Positions 7,258-15,784 of a stretch of 32,804 nt of DNA are shown in pieces. Positions within the stretch are counted from its first letter, which is position 1, and each line of letters starts with the position of its first letter. This stretch comes from UBA1172 sp002457135 (GTDB lineage Bacteria; Pseudomonadota; Alphaproteobacteria; Puniceispirillales; UBA1172): positions 1-32,804 of the forward strand of contig CBFIBR010000024.1 of assembly GCA_965660935.1 (NCBI GenBank), read 5' to 3'. The notes under the pieces were generated by a model, which worked only from the letters and a program-made list of their open reading frames with translations, was not told the DNA's origin and did not search any database. Made by a program: the position numbers and the translations under genes.

Positions 7258-7911
7258 GGCAACCCCGACCATGGCAGGGCTGAGCAGCCGATCATGCAGC
7301 ATCCAGCCTGCCCGGGCGACCTGAACAACGACCCCCGGTTCAGCATCCCCGGTGGGGACCTCGAACATCGCCTGATGACGCTCATAATCGAATTTTTCGC
7401 CCATCGGGGTGATCGGGGTAATGCCGTGGCGTTCCATCACCCCGGCGATTTCCTGGCTGATCATCTCAACCCCGATGACAAGGTTCTTGATGGTGTCATC
7501 CAGCCCGTCACGGTCCTCTGGCAGAACCTCAACAGCGCGGCCGAGATTATCCACCGCGCTGAGCAGATCACGGGCAAAACCGGCATGGCCGTATTTGCGC
7601 GACTGGGACAGCTCGCGTTCGGTGCGGCGGCGCATGTTCTCAACCTCGGCCATGGCCCGCAGCAGCTGGTCCTTGAGGCTGTCACGTTCTTCGGTAAGGG
7701 CCGTGATCGGGTCTTTTTCACCGGTGTTGCCAGCAATGGCATCACCAATGACAGCATCAAGGTCGATATCACCTGATGCCAGACCGTCGGCCTGCATGGC
7801 CTCGGGGGTTTCGCCCTCTGGCGTTCCTGCCCCGGAATTATCCATGGGCTGAGTGGGCATTTCGGGGTTTTCAGTCTCAGTCGTCTCACCGGGTTTTTTT
7901 TCTTCTGCCAT
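7228..7911 (-). CDS. grpE: Nucleotide exchange factor GrpE
   Basis: GrpE releases ADP from DnaK and acts as a thermosensor. The 227-residue product has an acidic, low-complexity N-terminus (about 60 residues), then the GrpE coiled coil (LTEERDSLKDQLLRAMAEVENMRRRTERE) and the family block FARDLLSAVDNLGRAVE, ending in the beta domain with YERHQAMFEVPTGDAEPGVVVQV and GWMLHDRLLSPAMVGVAKKP. It lies between hrcA and dnaK on the same strand, with its own RpoH-like promoter signal upstream. Confidence 0.97.
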   Translation of the reverse strand: MAEEKKPGETTETENPEMPTQPMDNSGAGTPEGETPEAMQADGLASGDIDLDAVIGDAIAGNTGEKDPITALTEERDSLKDQLLRAMAEVENMRRRTERELSQSRKYGHAGFARDLLSAVDNLGRAVEVLPEDRDGLDDTIKNLVIGVEMISQEIAGVMERHGITPITPMGEKFDYERHQAMFEVPTGDAEPGVVVQVARAGWMLHDRLLSPAMVGVAKKPENDPEK

Positions 7912-7953
7912 GACCGCTTGTCTCCTCGAATGTCATGCTTGACGCGTCTGGAC

Positions 7954-7985
7954 GTTATGTAGGGGATGCAACAGGGTTTGCCAAG
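7954..7985 (-). promoter_or_regulatory. Candidate RpoH-like promoter of grpE
   Basis: CTTG (7985-7982) and CCTACATAAC (7963-7954) on the minus strand are separated by 18 nt. Compared with CTTG-N17-CYTATNTNNG the -10 has two mismatches and the spacer is 1 nt longer. Position and orientation suit grpE, 43 bp before its start codon. Confidence 0.35.
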
Positions 7986-8014
7986 ATGGTTCGCGCGGCA
8001 ACACCCGGCAGGGT

Positions 8015-9115
8015 TTATTCGGTCAGCATTTTGGTGATGGCTTCGCTGGTGTTATTCACCATCGGGATAATCGAGGAATAATTCATCCGGGTCGGGCCGA
8101 TCACGCCAACCGCCCCGATAATCTTGTCACCGCCATCCTTATAGGGGGCAATGATCATCGAACAGTTGGTGTGGCTAAAGAGTGCATTTTCGGCACCAAT
8201 GAAGATCTGCACCCCCGATCCATCCTGAACAGCGCCGAGAACACTGAGCGTATTTTCGCGGGTTTCAAGCAGGGAAAACAGCGTTTTGATCTTGTCCAGA
8301 TCACCTTCAACCGAAATATCCTCAAGCAGGTTGGCATGGCCATGCAGGATCAGCGGGGCGGGGCCATTGCCGCCGCCAATGACGGCAATACCGCTATCGA
8401 CAACCTTGCTGGTCAGGATGGAAATTTCGGCCCGGCGGGTTTCGATATCCCGCGCCAGCTTGTGGCTTGCCTCCATCAGGGTGGTGCCAGCCAGGAGCGT
8501 GCTCATCAGATTGCCTGCCTCCACCAGATTTGATGGCGTGATCCCCGGGGGCAGGGTGATGATGCGGTTTTCCACCTGGCCAGAGGCGGTCACGATGACC
8601 ACCAGTGCCTTGATCCCGCCGGACGGAACATTGCCGAGCGGAACAAATTCGACATGGCGGATTTCTTCATCCTGTTTCGGGCAGATCACCAGCGATGCGC
8701 AGCGCGACAGGCCGGAAAGGGCGCGGGTCGTTTCATCCAGCGCATCAGCAAAATTGGTGCCGCTGGCGTTGCACATGAGGTCGATCTTTGCCTGGGTTTC
8801 AGGTGAAATCTCGCCGCCGATTTCCATCAATCCGTCAACAAACAGCCTCAACCCGGTTTCGGTGGGCAGGCGGCCCGCTGATGCATGCGGCTGAAACAAC
8901 AGCCCTTCGCTTTCCAGTTGGGCCATGATCGACCGGATGCTGGCCGAGGACAGAACACCGCCTATCCGGTCCGAAAGGGATTTCGAGCCGACGGGTGATC
9001 CGGTTTCAAGATAGAGATCAACAATACGGGTGAAAATCGACCGGGTGCGATCATTGAGACTGCGCCAGTTACCCGATGGTGATGAATTTTTGCCGGTGGT
9101 CAAATAATCATTCAT
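8015..9115 (-). CDS. hrcA: Heat-inducible transcription repressor HrcA
   Basis: HrcA represses chaperone operons by binding the CIRCE operator and is tuned by GroEL. The 366-residue product has an N-terminal winged helix (NDRTRSIFTRIVDLYLETGSPVGSKSL, then SSASIRSIMAQLESEGLLFQPHASAGRLPTETG), followed by the HrcA dimerisation and inserted domains, ending in GPTRMNYSSIIPMV, a family signature. It is divergent from rph, the usual alphaproteobacterial arrangement. No CIRCE element (TTAGCACTC-N9-GAGTGCTAA) is visible upstream of hrcA, grpE or dnaK, so its target is probably groESL elsewhere. Confidence 0.96.
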   Translation of the reverse strand: MNDYLTTGKNSSPSGNWRSLNDRTRSIFTRIVDLYLETGSPVGSKSLSDRIGGVLSSASIRSIMAQLESEGLLFQPHASAGRLPTETGLRLFVDGLMEIGGEISPETQAKIDLMCNASGTNFADALDETTRALSGLSRCASLVICPKQDEEIRHVEFVPLGNVPSGGIKALVVIVTASGQVENRIITLPPGITPSNLVEAGNLMSTLLAGTTLMEASHKLARDIETRRAEISILTSKVVDSGIAVIGGGNGPAPLILHGHANLLEDISVEGDLDKIKTLFSLLETRENTLSVLGAVQDGSGVQIFIGAENALFSHTNCSMIIAPYKDGGDKIIGAVGVIGPTRMNYSSIIPMVNNTSEAITKMLTE

Positions 9116-9176
9116 GACTGAAGATTAGATATGTTAGAAAGAAGCGTCAACGCAAGCATGGGTTATCGGGGATATC

Positions 9177-9926
9177 ATGACAGGTTCAACAGGCATTCAG
9201 GGGGCCAGGCCATCGGGCCGGTCCAGCGATGCGATGCGCGACATCGTGATGGAACCCGGGTTTTCACCCTATGCCGAGGGGTCATGCCTGATCCGCTGCG
9301 GCAACACCCATGTTCTCTGCACAGCATCCGTCGAGGAGAGGGTTCCGCCTTTCCTGCGGGGGGCCGGTCATGGCTGGGTCACCGCTGAATACGGCATGCT
9401 GCCCCGGTCCACCCATACCCGCACTGATCGTGAGGCGGCGCGGGGCAAGCAATCAGGCCGGACCCAGGAAATCCAGCGCCTGATCGGCCGCTCGCTGAGG
9501 GCCGTCACCAATCTGGCGGCATTGGGTGAACGCCAGGTCAAGATCGATTGCGATGTGTTGCAGGCTGATGGCGGCACACGAACAGCATCGATCACCGGAT
9601 CATGGGTCGCGCTCAGGCTGGCGTGTGAGAAATTGCTGCTCTCCGGTGCCATCACGAAAATGCCACTGAACAGCCAGGTCGCCGCGATCTCCTGCGGGAT
9701 TGTCGGGGGTGAGGCTGTGCTTGATCTCGATTACGCCGAAGATTCCTCCGCCGAAGCCGATGCCAATTTCGTCCTGACCGCTGATGGCGGCGTTGTCGAG
9801 GTGCAGATGACCGCCGAGGAAGACCCGTTCAACCGTGACCAGCTCAACACCATGTTTGATCTGGCGGTGGCAGGGGTTGATACGCTCTGCCAGCTCCAGC
9901 GGGAGGCGGTGGAGCGCGGATTATGA
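9177..9926 (+). CDS. rph: Ribonuclease PH
   Basis: RNase PH is a phosphorolytic 3' exonuclease that trims tRNA precursors. The 249-residue product carries RPSGRSSDAMRDIVMEPGF, CGNTHVLCTASVEERVPPFLRG, the long signature ending in YGMLPRSTHTRTDREA, then GRTQEIQRLIGRSLRAV and IDCDVLQADGGTRTASITG, all hallmark blocks of the family. The first 10 residues are extra compared with most homologues but keep the only well-placed start. Its 3' end overlaps rdgB by ATGA, indicating translational coupling. Confidence 0.97.
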   Translation: MTGSTGIQGARPSGRSSDAMRDIVMEPGFSPYAEGSCLIRCGNTHVLCTASVEERVPPFLRGAGHGWVTAEYGMLPRSTHTRTDREAARGKQSGRTQEIQRLIGRSLRAVTNLAALGERQVKIDCDVLQADGGTRTASITGSWVALRLACEKLLLSGAITKMPLNSQVAAISCGIVGGEAVLDLDYAEDSSAEADANFVLTADGGVVEVQMTAEEDPFNRDQLNTMFDLAVAGVDTLCQLQREAVERGL

Positions 9927-10549
9927 TCAACCCGCGCCAGCTTGAGGCCGGAACGCTGGTCGTGGCCAGCCATAATGAAGGTAAGGTCCGGGACATCCGT
10001 GCCATGCTCAGCCCGTGGATGCTGACGATCATCAGCGCCGCCGAGCTTGATCTGCCCGAACCCGAAGAAAACGGCACCACCTATAAGGAAAACGCGATCA
10101 TCAAATCCCGGGCGGCGGCGATGGCCTCAGGCTACCCTGCGCTATCCGATGACAGCGGGTTTGAGGTCAGCGCGATCAACAACGCCCCGGGGCTTTATTC
10201 AGCACGCTGGGCCGGGCCATCAAAGGATTTCAGCATTGCCATGGATAAGGTCTGGACCGCCTTTGGTGCATCAGGGCAATCCGACCGGTCCTGCCGGTTT
10301 GTCTGCGCCCTCAGCCTGGCCTGGCCTGACGGGCATGATGAAACCGTGATCGGCGATATCGCGGGATCGCTGGTCTGGCCGCCACGGGGGGACAAGGGTT
10401 TTGGCTATGATCCGATCTTCAGCCCCGACGGATATGATGAGACATTTGCCGAGGTCGACCCGGAATGGAAACATAGCGTCAGTCACCGCGCCCGTGCCTT
10501 TTCTGCCCTGATTGACCGATGCCTTGCCGACACCCCCAGGGTGAATTGA
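9923..10549 (+). CDS. rdgB: RdgB/HAM1 non-canonical purine NTP pyrophosphatase
   Basis: RdgB hydrolyses ITP, dITP and XTP to monophosphates, keeping deaminated purines out of nucleic acids. The 208-residue product has LVVASHNEGKVRDI at the start, then ENAIIKSRAAAMASGYPALSDDSGFEV, APGLYSARWAG, and GDKGFGYDPIFSPDGYDETFAE near the end, all diagnostic. Its ATG overlaps the rph stop (ATGA), and its own stop overlaps the hemW start (TGATG), so rph-rdgB-hemW form one coupled unit. Confidence 0.97.
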   Translation: MINPRQLEAGTLVVASHNEGKVRDIRAMLSPWMLTIISAAELDLPEPEENGTTYKENAIIKSRAAAMASGYPALSDDSGFEVSAINNAPGLYSARWAGPSKDFSIAMDKVWTAFGASGQSDRSCRFVCALSLAWPDGHDETVIGDIAGSLVWPPRGDKGFGYDPIFSPDGYDETFAEVDPEWKHSVSHRARAFSALIDRCLADTPRVN

Positions 10550-11751
10550 TGATGCCTGATGTGGTAATGCCGGAGGCGAAGCAGGCGGCGAAGCAGGCGG
10601 CGGCACCGCTCGGGCTTTATGTCCACTGGCCGTTCTGCCGGGCGAAATGCCCCTATTGTGATTTCAACAGTCATCTGCGCGACCGGGTTGACCATACCCG
10701 CTGGGCGGCGGCACTGGTGCGTGAGCTTGAAACCCTTGCCGAACAGGCTGATCGGTGTGGTCATCACCTTAGCAGTATTTTCATCGGTGGCGGTACACCA
10801 TCACTGATGGACCCCGGCACCATGGCCAGGGTAATTGAGGCAGCGAGGTCGGTTTTCACCCTCAATGATGATGCCGAGATTACCATGGAGGCCAACCCGA
10901 CCAGCGTTGAGGCAGCCAGGCTGAACGCCTTTGCGGAGGCCGGGGTCAACCGGCTTTCCATGGGGATACAGTCGCTCAATGATGATGCGCTGACTGCCCT
11001 TGGCCGGGAGCATTCGGCCCATGAGGCGCTGGATGCACTGGATGTGGCCCGCGCTGTCTTCCCCCGGGTATCGGCTGATTTCATCTATGCTCGCCCTGGG
11101 CAGAGCGAAGCCGACTGGGATGATGAGCTGGCCCGGATCCTGGGGCTGGGCTTATCGCATCTGTCGCTTTATCAGCTCACGCTTGAGCCTGGCACCGCGT
11201 TCTGGAGCCGTCATCGCCGTGGCCTGATGCCAATGCCTGAAGATGATCACGCAAGGGCGTTGTTTGATCTGACCCGCCTCCGCTGCGCTGATGCCGGACT
11301 CCCCGCCTATGAGATTTCCAACCATGCCAACCCGGGACAGGAAAGCCGCCATAACCTGATCTACTGGCGCGCCCATGACTGGATCGGGATCGGCCCCGGG
11401 GCCTTTGGCCGTTTCTGGCGTGACAACAACCGTGTTGAAATGCGTTGCCGCCGTGACCCCGATGCCTGGCTTGAGGGGGTTGAAGGTGATGGCCACGGGC
11501 TGGATACGGCAGATAGTGACAGCGTTGACGATGCCGCTGCCGAAATCTTCATGATGGGGCTGAGGCTGGGGGAAGGGGTCAGGCTGGACCGGCTCACCAC
11601 CCTGCCGGGGTTGGCCGGAGGCGGCTACAAGCATGATGCCTTGACCATGCTGGAACGTGAAGGCCTCATCACCCTTGATGACAGCGCGGTGAGGCTGACA
11701 GACAAGGGAATGCCGCTGATCAACAGCGTGTTGTCTACCCTTATCTGCTGA
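10549..11751 (+). CDS. hemW: Heme chaperone HemW (radical SAM, HemN-like)
   Basis: The 400-residue product shows the radical SAM cluster motif CRAKCPYC (Cys30, 34, 37 in CxxxCxxC), then FIGGGTPSLM, MEANPTS, GVNRLSMGIQSL and SADFIYARPGQS, ending in a HemN-type C-terminal domain (YEISNHA, GPGAFGRF). HemW proteins bind and deliver heme and are distinct from true HemN oxidases. Family length (about 380-400) and the absence of the HemN N-terminal extension favour HemW. The start is at the TGATG overlap with rdgB, with AGGG as SD. An upstream in-frame ATG at 10519 lies inside rdgB and is unlikely. Near the N-terminus a perfect 2x12-bp repeat codes AKQA-AKQA. Confidence 0.94.
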   Translation: MMPDVVMPEAKQAAKQAAAPLGLYVHWPFCRAKCPYCDFNSHLRDRVDHTRWAAALVRELETLAEQADRCGHHLSSIFIGGGTPSLMDPGTMARVIEAARSVFTLNDDAEITMEANPTSVEAARLNAFAEAGVNRLSMGIQSLNDDALTALGREHSAHEALDALDVARAVFPRVSADFIYARPGQSEADWDDELARILGLGLSHLSLYQLTLEPGTAFWSRHRRGLMPMPEDDHARALFDLTRLRCADAGLPAYEISNHANPGQESRHNLIYWRAHDWIGIGPGAFGRFWRDNNRVEMRCRRDPDAWLEGVEGDGHGLDTADSDSVDDAAAEIFMMGLRLGEGVRLDRLTTLPGLAGGGYKHDALTMLEREGLITLDDSAVRLTDKGMPLINSVLSTLIC

Positions 11752-11783
11752 CAGGCGAGACCATGCAAAGAACCGGCGGGGGC

Positions 11784-13658
11784 CTAGAACCCTTCGGCGG
11801 CAGGAGCGATCACCCGCGATTTGCCGCCATCAATCTGGCGAACATCAAGCAGGCGGAGGTTGAGGCCATCGGGCTGGAAGCGGAAGGTTCCCGAAAACCC
11901 GGCAAACCCGGTTTCCTCGGTCAGGCGTTTCTTGAAATTGCCGCGCTGATCAGCTGACAGCATCGCCGTCAGGGCCACCGCATCAAACCCGAGCGGGGCG
12001 AATTTACCCGGCGTTTCTGCACCTGTTTCCTGCCACATCCGGTTGAATATATCCTGCCGGTTCACCGGTGCCGTGGCGAAAACCCCACCTTTGAGGGACG
12101 GTTCCTGCATGATGGCGGGTGAGGCCCAGAGCGAGGTTCCAAGATACCGCACCCGCTCAGGGTCAAGATCATACCAGGCCAGCACCGGGGCCACCCTCAG
12201 GCTGAACGAAATATCACCGGCCAGGATGACGACATCATAGGGCGGGATGCGGGTTTCGCCATCAGGGGTTGGTGACCACCGCGTCAGCTTGCGCAGCGCC
12301 GCCCTCAGGTTTTTTTCGCTGTTCAGCGTTGCCTCATCCAGCACGACCCGGGCGGCGGGCCTCAGCCCGGCATCACGCATCAGCTCAACCGCCTTGTCTG
12401 CCACCCTTGTGCCGTAAGGCGACTGATCGCTGATCACGGCGATGGAAAGCGACCGGCGACCGGATTTTGCAATCGGTGAAAAGGTGCTGAGTGTATGGCC
12501 CAGCGCAACCGCGATTTCCTGTTCAGGCGACTGGCCAAGCATGAAGACGTTATTCGAAGCCGCCCTGACATCGTTTGACAGGCTGATCATCGTGATCCCC
12601 CTGTCGGCCAGCTTTCGCCTTGCCTCAATCGTGTTGCCTGAAAACAGCGGGCCAAGGATCACATCAGCCTGGCTTTGCCTGACCTTGACCACGGCATCAT
12701 CAATGCCTTCACTGGTATCGATGAAAACGAGGTCCATGTGATCGGGGGCCAGTTTGAACATGGCCAGTTCGGCACCGCCATGAATATCCCGGCTGACCTG
12801 CTCGGCACTGCCTTCCATGGGCAGCATGATGGCAACACGGAATTTGTCACCCTGCTTGGCGGGAATGTTGATCTCCGGCAGAACCTGGTCCTCAAGCGGG
12901 GGGGCATTGCCGCTCTGTTGCCGGACGAGGGAAAACGCCGCTGACAATGCATCCTCGGCCAGTGACGGGTCCTGGCCCTCGGGGATGATGACCTCTTCCG
13001 GCTTTGCCCTCGCCGCCGATGACGTTTCGATATTCCAGACAACGCTGTCATCAGGGGCTTCGGCCGTATCGCCTTCATCAGTCTGCCCGGCTGACGCAAT
13101 TTCAAAAGTGGTGCTTGAAATCGGCGCGGCAGGGATGCCTGTTTCAGGAGTCTCGGTCTCGGGTGTGCTGACCTCAGGAGCAGGGACTTCAGCGATATTG
13201 GTTTCCAAAGAGGCGGTTTCTGAGGGGGCCGTTGCTCCAGAAATTGCAGATTCAGCCACCGGCTCTTCCTTTTCGGTGTCGCTCTGCAACTGGCTGGCCA
13301 GTGTGGTGACCAGATTGGCCTCGCTTTCGCTGATTTCCCTCAAGGATTTGTCGAGCGCGCTTTCCGTTTGCTCGGCCTCGGCAATCTCAACCCCCACGGC
13401 GGATGTAACGTCACGCGGTTTCGCGACGGTGATTTTCACCGGGTCTTTTCTGAGTTTGCCGATTTTGACCTTTTCGCTCACCACCGGCGTGTCAGGTTCA
13501 TCCTTGCCGGAGGGAACAACAACGTTATAGACCTGACCCGAAGCGGAAAGAATTTCGATTGTTCTGGTTGATCCATCGGTGGACGTCTCGGAGCAGCCGG
13601 AAACCAACAGCAGGATGGCCAGCAATGATGCAGCGCTGTGATAAACCCTATTCCGCAT
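11784..13658 (-). CDS. Penicillin-binding protein activator, LppC/LpoA-like lipoprotein
   Basis: The 624-residue product begins with a signal peptide and lipobox LVSGC (Cys22), indicating an outer-membrane lipoprotein. From Phe273 (FRVAIMLPM) to the end it has the periplasmic-binding-protein fold typical of the LpoA C-terminal domain and ABC-type amino-acid-binding proteins: a Rossmann-like start, DVILGPLFSGNTIEARRKLADRGI, SISLIAV-type strands, YDVVILAGD and the C-terminal FRFQPDGLNLR. Such proteins activate class A penicillin-binding proteins in gammaproteobacteria; the alphaproteobacterial role is assumed. Residues 23-272 form an unusually long Glu/Ser/Thr/Pro-rich linker, perhaps spanning the periplasm. 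It is divergent from rsmI, the usual partner in proteobacteria. Confidence 0.88.
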   Translation of the reverse strand: MRNRVYHSAASLLAILLLVSGCSETSTDGSTRTIEILSASGQVYNVVVPSGKDEPDTPVVSEKVKIGKLRKDPVKITVAKPRDVTSAVGVEIAEAEQTESALDKSLREISESEANLVTTLASQLQSDTEKEEPVAESAISGATAPSETASLETNIAEVPAPEVSTPETETPETGIPAAPISSTTFEIASAGQTDEGDTAEAPDDSVVWNIETSSAARAKPEEVIIPEGQDPSLAEDALSAAFSLVRQQSGNAPPLEDQVLPEINIPAKQGDKFRVAIMLPMEGSAEQVSRDIHGGAELAMFKLAPDHMDLVFIDTSEGIDDAVVKVRQSQADVILGPLFSGNTIEARRKLADRGITMISLSNDVRAASNNVFMLGQSPEQEIAVALGHTLSTFSPIAKSGRRSLSIAVISDQSPYGTRVADKAVELMRDAGLRPAARVVLDEATLNSEKNLRAALRKLTRWSPTPDGETRIPPYDVVILAGDISFSLRVAPVLAWYDLDPERVRYLGTSLWASPAIMQEPSLKGGVFATAPVNRQDIFNRMWQETGAETPGKFAPLGFDAVALTAMLSADQRGNFKKRLTEETGFAGFSGTFRFQPDGLNLRLLDVRQIDGGKSRVIAPAAEGF

Positions 13659-13758
13659 AATGGCTTTTTCTGTTCTATCCTGCCGAGTTGATTGTTACAT
13701 TCTCAGAATAACATGGTAGCGATGGGCAGTACGGCGTCCATCAACAGGGGTGATCCAT

Positions 13759-14667
13759 ATGATCAGACTACCAAAAAATTCAAGGGGAGAAAACACGCGA
13801 GTTCAATCCTCCTCTCCGGGCCTGACCATCACGGCAACACCGATCGGCAATCTGGGTGATTTGTCACCTCGCGCCGAGGCCAGCCTGCAAAACGCCGATT
13901 TCATTGCCTGTGAGGACACAAGGCACACCGGGTTGATGCTGACCAGAATGGGCATCACCCATGGCAAGCTCATCGCCTATCATGATCACAGCAACCCCGG
14001 TGTTGAAAATGGCCTGATCGCGGCCATGAAAGACGGTAAATCCGTCACCCTGGTCAGTGATGCCGGAACCCCGCTTCTGTCCGATCCAGGGTTCAGCCTG
14101 GTGCGCCGGTGCCATGATGAAGGGCTGAACGTCACCACCATCCCCGGGCCTTCGGCGATGCTGGCGGCGCTTGTTGTCTCAGGGCTTGCCACCGACCGGT
14201 TCTATTTCGCCGGGTTCATGCCTGCCCCGGCGGGCAAGCGCAGGACCGAGCTGGCCGAGCTGATCAGCCAGACCTGCACCATCATCATCTATGAAAGCCC
14301 GAAACGATTGCTGGCCTGCCTCGATGATCTGGCCGAGCTGGCCCCGGAACGCGAAATTGCCGTCATCCGTGAGCTGACCAAACTGCATGAGGATATCCAT
14401 CGCGGCCTGCCCAGGGATGTGATCCGGTCGTTTCAGGATACCCCGCCCCGGGGCGAGATCGTGCTGGTGATCGGGCCTGCGCAATCAGCGGCAAAACCGG
14501 ATGATGATAACCTCACCCGGATGGTGAAACGGGCCATGGCGGATGGGCATTCAAGGCGTGATGCCGTCAGGATGGTGAGCGATGCAGCCGGCATCCCCAA
14601 AAAACACGTCTATGGTCTGGCTCTTGGTATTGATGAAGACCCTGATGAAAATGAAGACGGGTCATGA
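13759..14667 (+). CDS. rsmI: 16S rRNA (cytidine(1402)-2'-O)-methyltransferase
   Basis: RsmI methylates the 2'-OH of C1402 in the ribosomal decoding centre using SAM. From the ATG at 13759 (SD CAGGGG, 8 nt away) it is 302 residues; a GTG at 13750 is less likely. Hallmarks are ATPIGNLGDLSPRA, ACEDTRHTG, LVSDAGTPLLSDPG, TTIPGPSAMLAAL and FAGFMP, the SAM-binding tetrapyrrole-methylase-like fold, followed by ESPKRLLACLDDL and a C-terminal helical domain. The stop overlaps yraN by ATGA. It is divergent from the LppC-type gene. Confidence 0.96.
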   Translation: MIRLPKNSRGENTRVQSSSPGLTITATPIGNLGDLSPRAEASLQNADFIACEDTRHTGLMLTRMGITHGKLIAYHDHSNPGVENGLIAAMKDGKSVTLVSDAGTPLLSDPGFSLVRRCHDEGLNVTTIPGPSAMLAALVVSGLATDRFYFAGFMPAPAGKRRTELAELISQTCTIIIYESPKRLLACLDDLAELAPEREIAVIRELTKLHEDIHRGLPRDVIRSFQDTPPRGEIVLVIGPAQSAAKPDDDNLTRMVKRAMADGHSRRDAVRMVSDAAGIPKKHVYGLALGIDEDPDENEDGS

Positions 14668-15020
14668 CGAAGTCACGCAAGAAAGCGGAATGGAATGGCC
14701 GGATGGCGGAACATCTGGTCGCCCTTTTTTATCGCATCAGGGGTTACCGTTTGCTGCATCGCCGCTATCGCTGTCATGGCGGTGAGATTGACCTGATCAT
14801 GACGCGCCGCAGCACCTTTGCCTTTATTGAGGTCAAGTGGCGGGCGAGGGCGGATACACCGCTCGATGCCGTGCTGCCCGGCCCGCGTCAACGCCGCCGC
14901 ATCAGGGCCGCCGCCAGTCATTTTCTGGCCGGGATCGGGATGATGGAGCCGGTCTGCCGGTTTGATATAGTGATTTTATCGGGTTGGCTCAACTGGCTGA
15001 TTTATGCTGATACGGACTGA
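14664..15020 (+). CDS. yraN: YraN family endonuclease-like protein (UPF0102)
   Basis: The 118-residue product has the restriction-endonuclease-like core of UPF0102: GRMAEHLVALFYRIRGYRLLHRRYRCHGGEIDLIM, then FAFIEVKWR. The Glu-x-Asp and Glu-x-Lys residues correspond to the PD-(D/E)XK nuclease site. The physiological role is not established. It overlaps rsmI by 4 nt, the common rsmI-yraN coupling. Confidence 0.93.
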   Translation: MTKSRKKAEWNGRMAEHLVALFYRIRGYRLLHRRYRCHGGEIDLIMTRRSTFAFIEVKWRARADTPLDAVLPGPRQRRRIRAAASHFLAGIGMMEPVCRFDIVILSGWLNWLIYADTD

Positions 15021-15118
15021 TTTATGATGGTGCCGGTAATTAATCGGTTGAGTTTTTCACCACTCTCCTGCATCAATAGAAGTGTACCTGTCCGAACAAA
15101 AATCAGGGGCCTTAAGCA

Positions 15119-15724
15119 ATGCCATCAGAACTGAAATCTCTCCTCCTTAATCCGGTTGCCATTCTGGTCATGCTGACCCTGTCGCTTTCAGGCTGTGTCG
15201 GTGCCGTGGCCGGTGTCGGTGCTGCCGCCGTTGCTGCGGGGTCCACTGAAAAGGGGCTGGGGACCTCAATTTCTGACAGCGTCATCAAGGCCAAAATCTC
15301 CGATGATTTCCTGCACACTGATATCAGTCTGTTTTCCGGGGTTTCGATTTCCGTCAATGAAGGTTCGGTGCTGCTCACCGGTAACGTTGAAAAACCCGAA
15401 CAACGCGTTCAGGCAACCCAGATTTCATGGAATGCTCGCGGCGTGATTGAGGTTATCAACGAAATTGACGTGACCGATAAATCCAGCCTCAAGGATTTTG
15501 CAAAGGATCTGGCGGCAGCAGCACAGTTGAGGGCCAAGCTGATCGGTGATCAGAATATTTCATCCATCAATTTCTCGGTCGATGTGGTGAACGGCACGGT
15601 GTTCCTGACGGGTATCGCTTCAACCGAAGACGAAATGCAGGCTGTCGTCAGCCATGCAAGGGAGCTTCGCTTCGCCCAGGAAGTCGTCAACTATATCCGT
15701 ATCAATGACGATGACCGTCAGTAA
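15119..15724 (+). CDS. BON-domain lipoprotein (DolP/OsmY-like)
   Basis: The 201-residue product starts with a signal sequence and lipobox LSGC (Cys26), followed by a Gly/Ala-rich segment and two BON domains: about residues 52-120 (SVIKAKISDDFLHTDISLFSG, VLLTGNVEKPEQRVQATQISW) and 125-198 (AQLRAKLIGDQNISSINFSV, VFLTGIASTEDEMQAVVSHAR). Two tandem BON domains on a lipid anchor is the layout of DolP (YraP), an outer-membrane integrity factor that in enterobacteria also lies near rsmI-yraN. The start follows a purine-poor region; AGGGGCC lies about 10 nt upstream. Assigned from layout and context. Confidence 0.88.
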   Translation: MPSELKSLLLNPVAILVMLTLSLSGCVGAVAGVGAAAVAAGSTEKGLGTSISDSVIKAKISDDFLHTDISLFSGVSISVNEGSVLLTGNVEKPEQRVQATQISWNARGVIEVINEIDVTDKSSLKDFAKDLAAAAQLRAKLIGDQNISSINFSVDVVNGTVFLTGIASTEDEMQAVVSHARELRFAQEVVNYIRINDDDRQ

Positions 15725-15784
15725 CACGATTTCGATTAAAAAGGTTACCCGGAAAAGGGACGCAAACAGGCAGGATCAGGGCTG

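Noticed and set aside
9116..9176. Sigma-70 promoter for hrcA in the hrcA-rph gap (TTGACG with TAATCT)
   Set aside because: The -10 matches only 3 of 6 positions and lies too close to the hrcA start codon to leave a leader with an SD.
12817..13530. 237-codon Ser/Val-rich open frame on the plus strand
   Set aside because: It mirrors the low-complexity linker of the LppC-type gene on the other strand and has no homology-like blocks.
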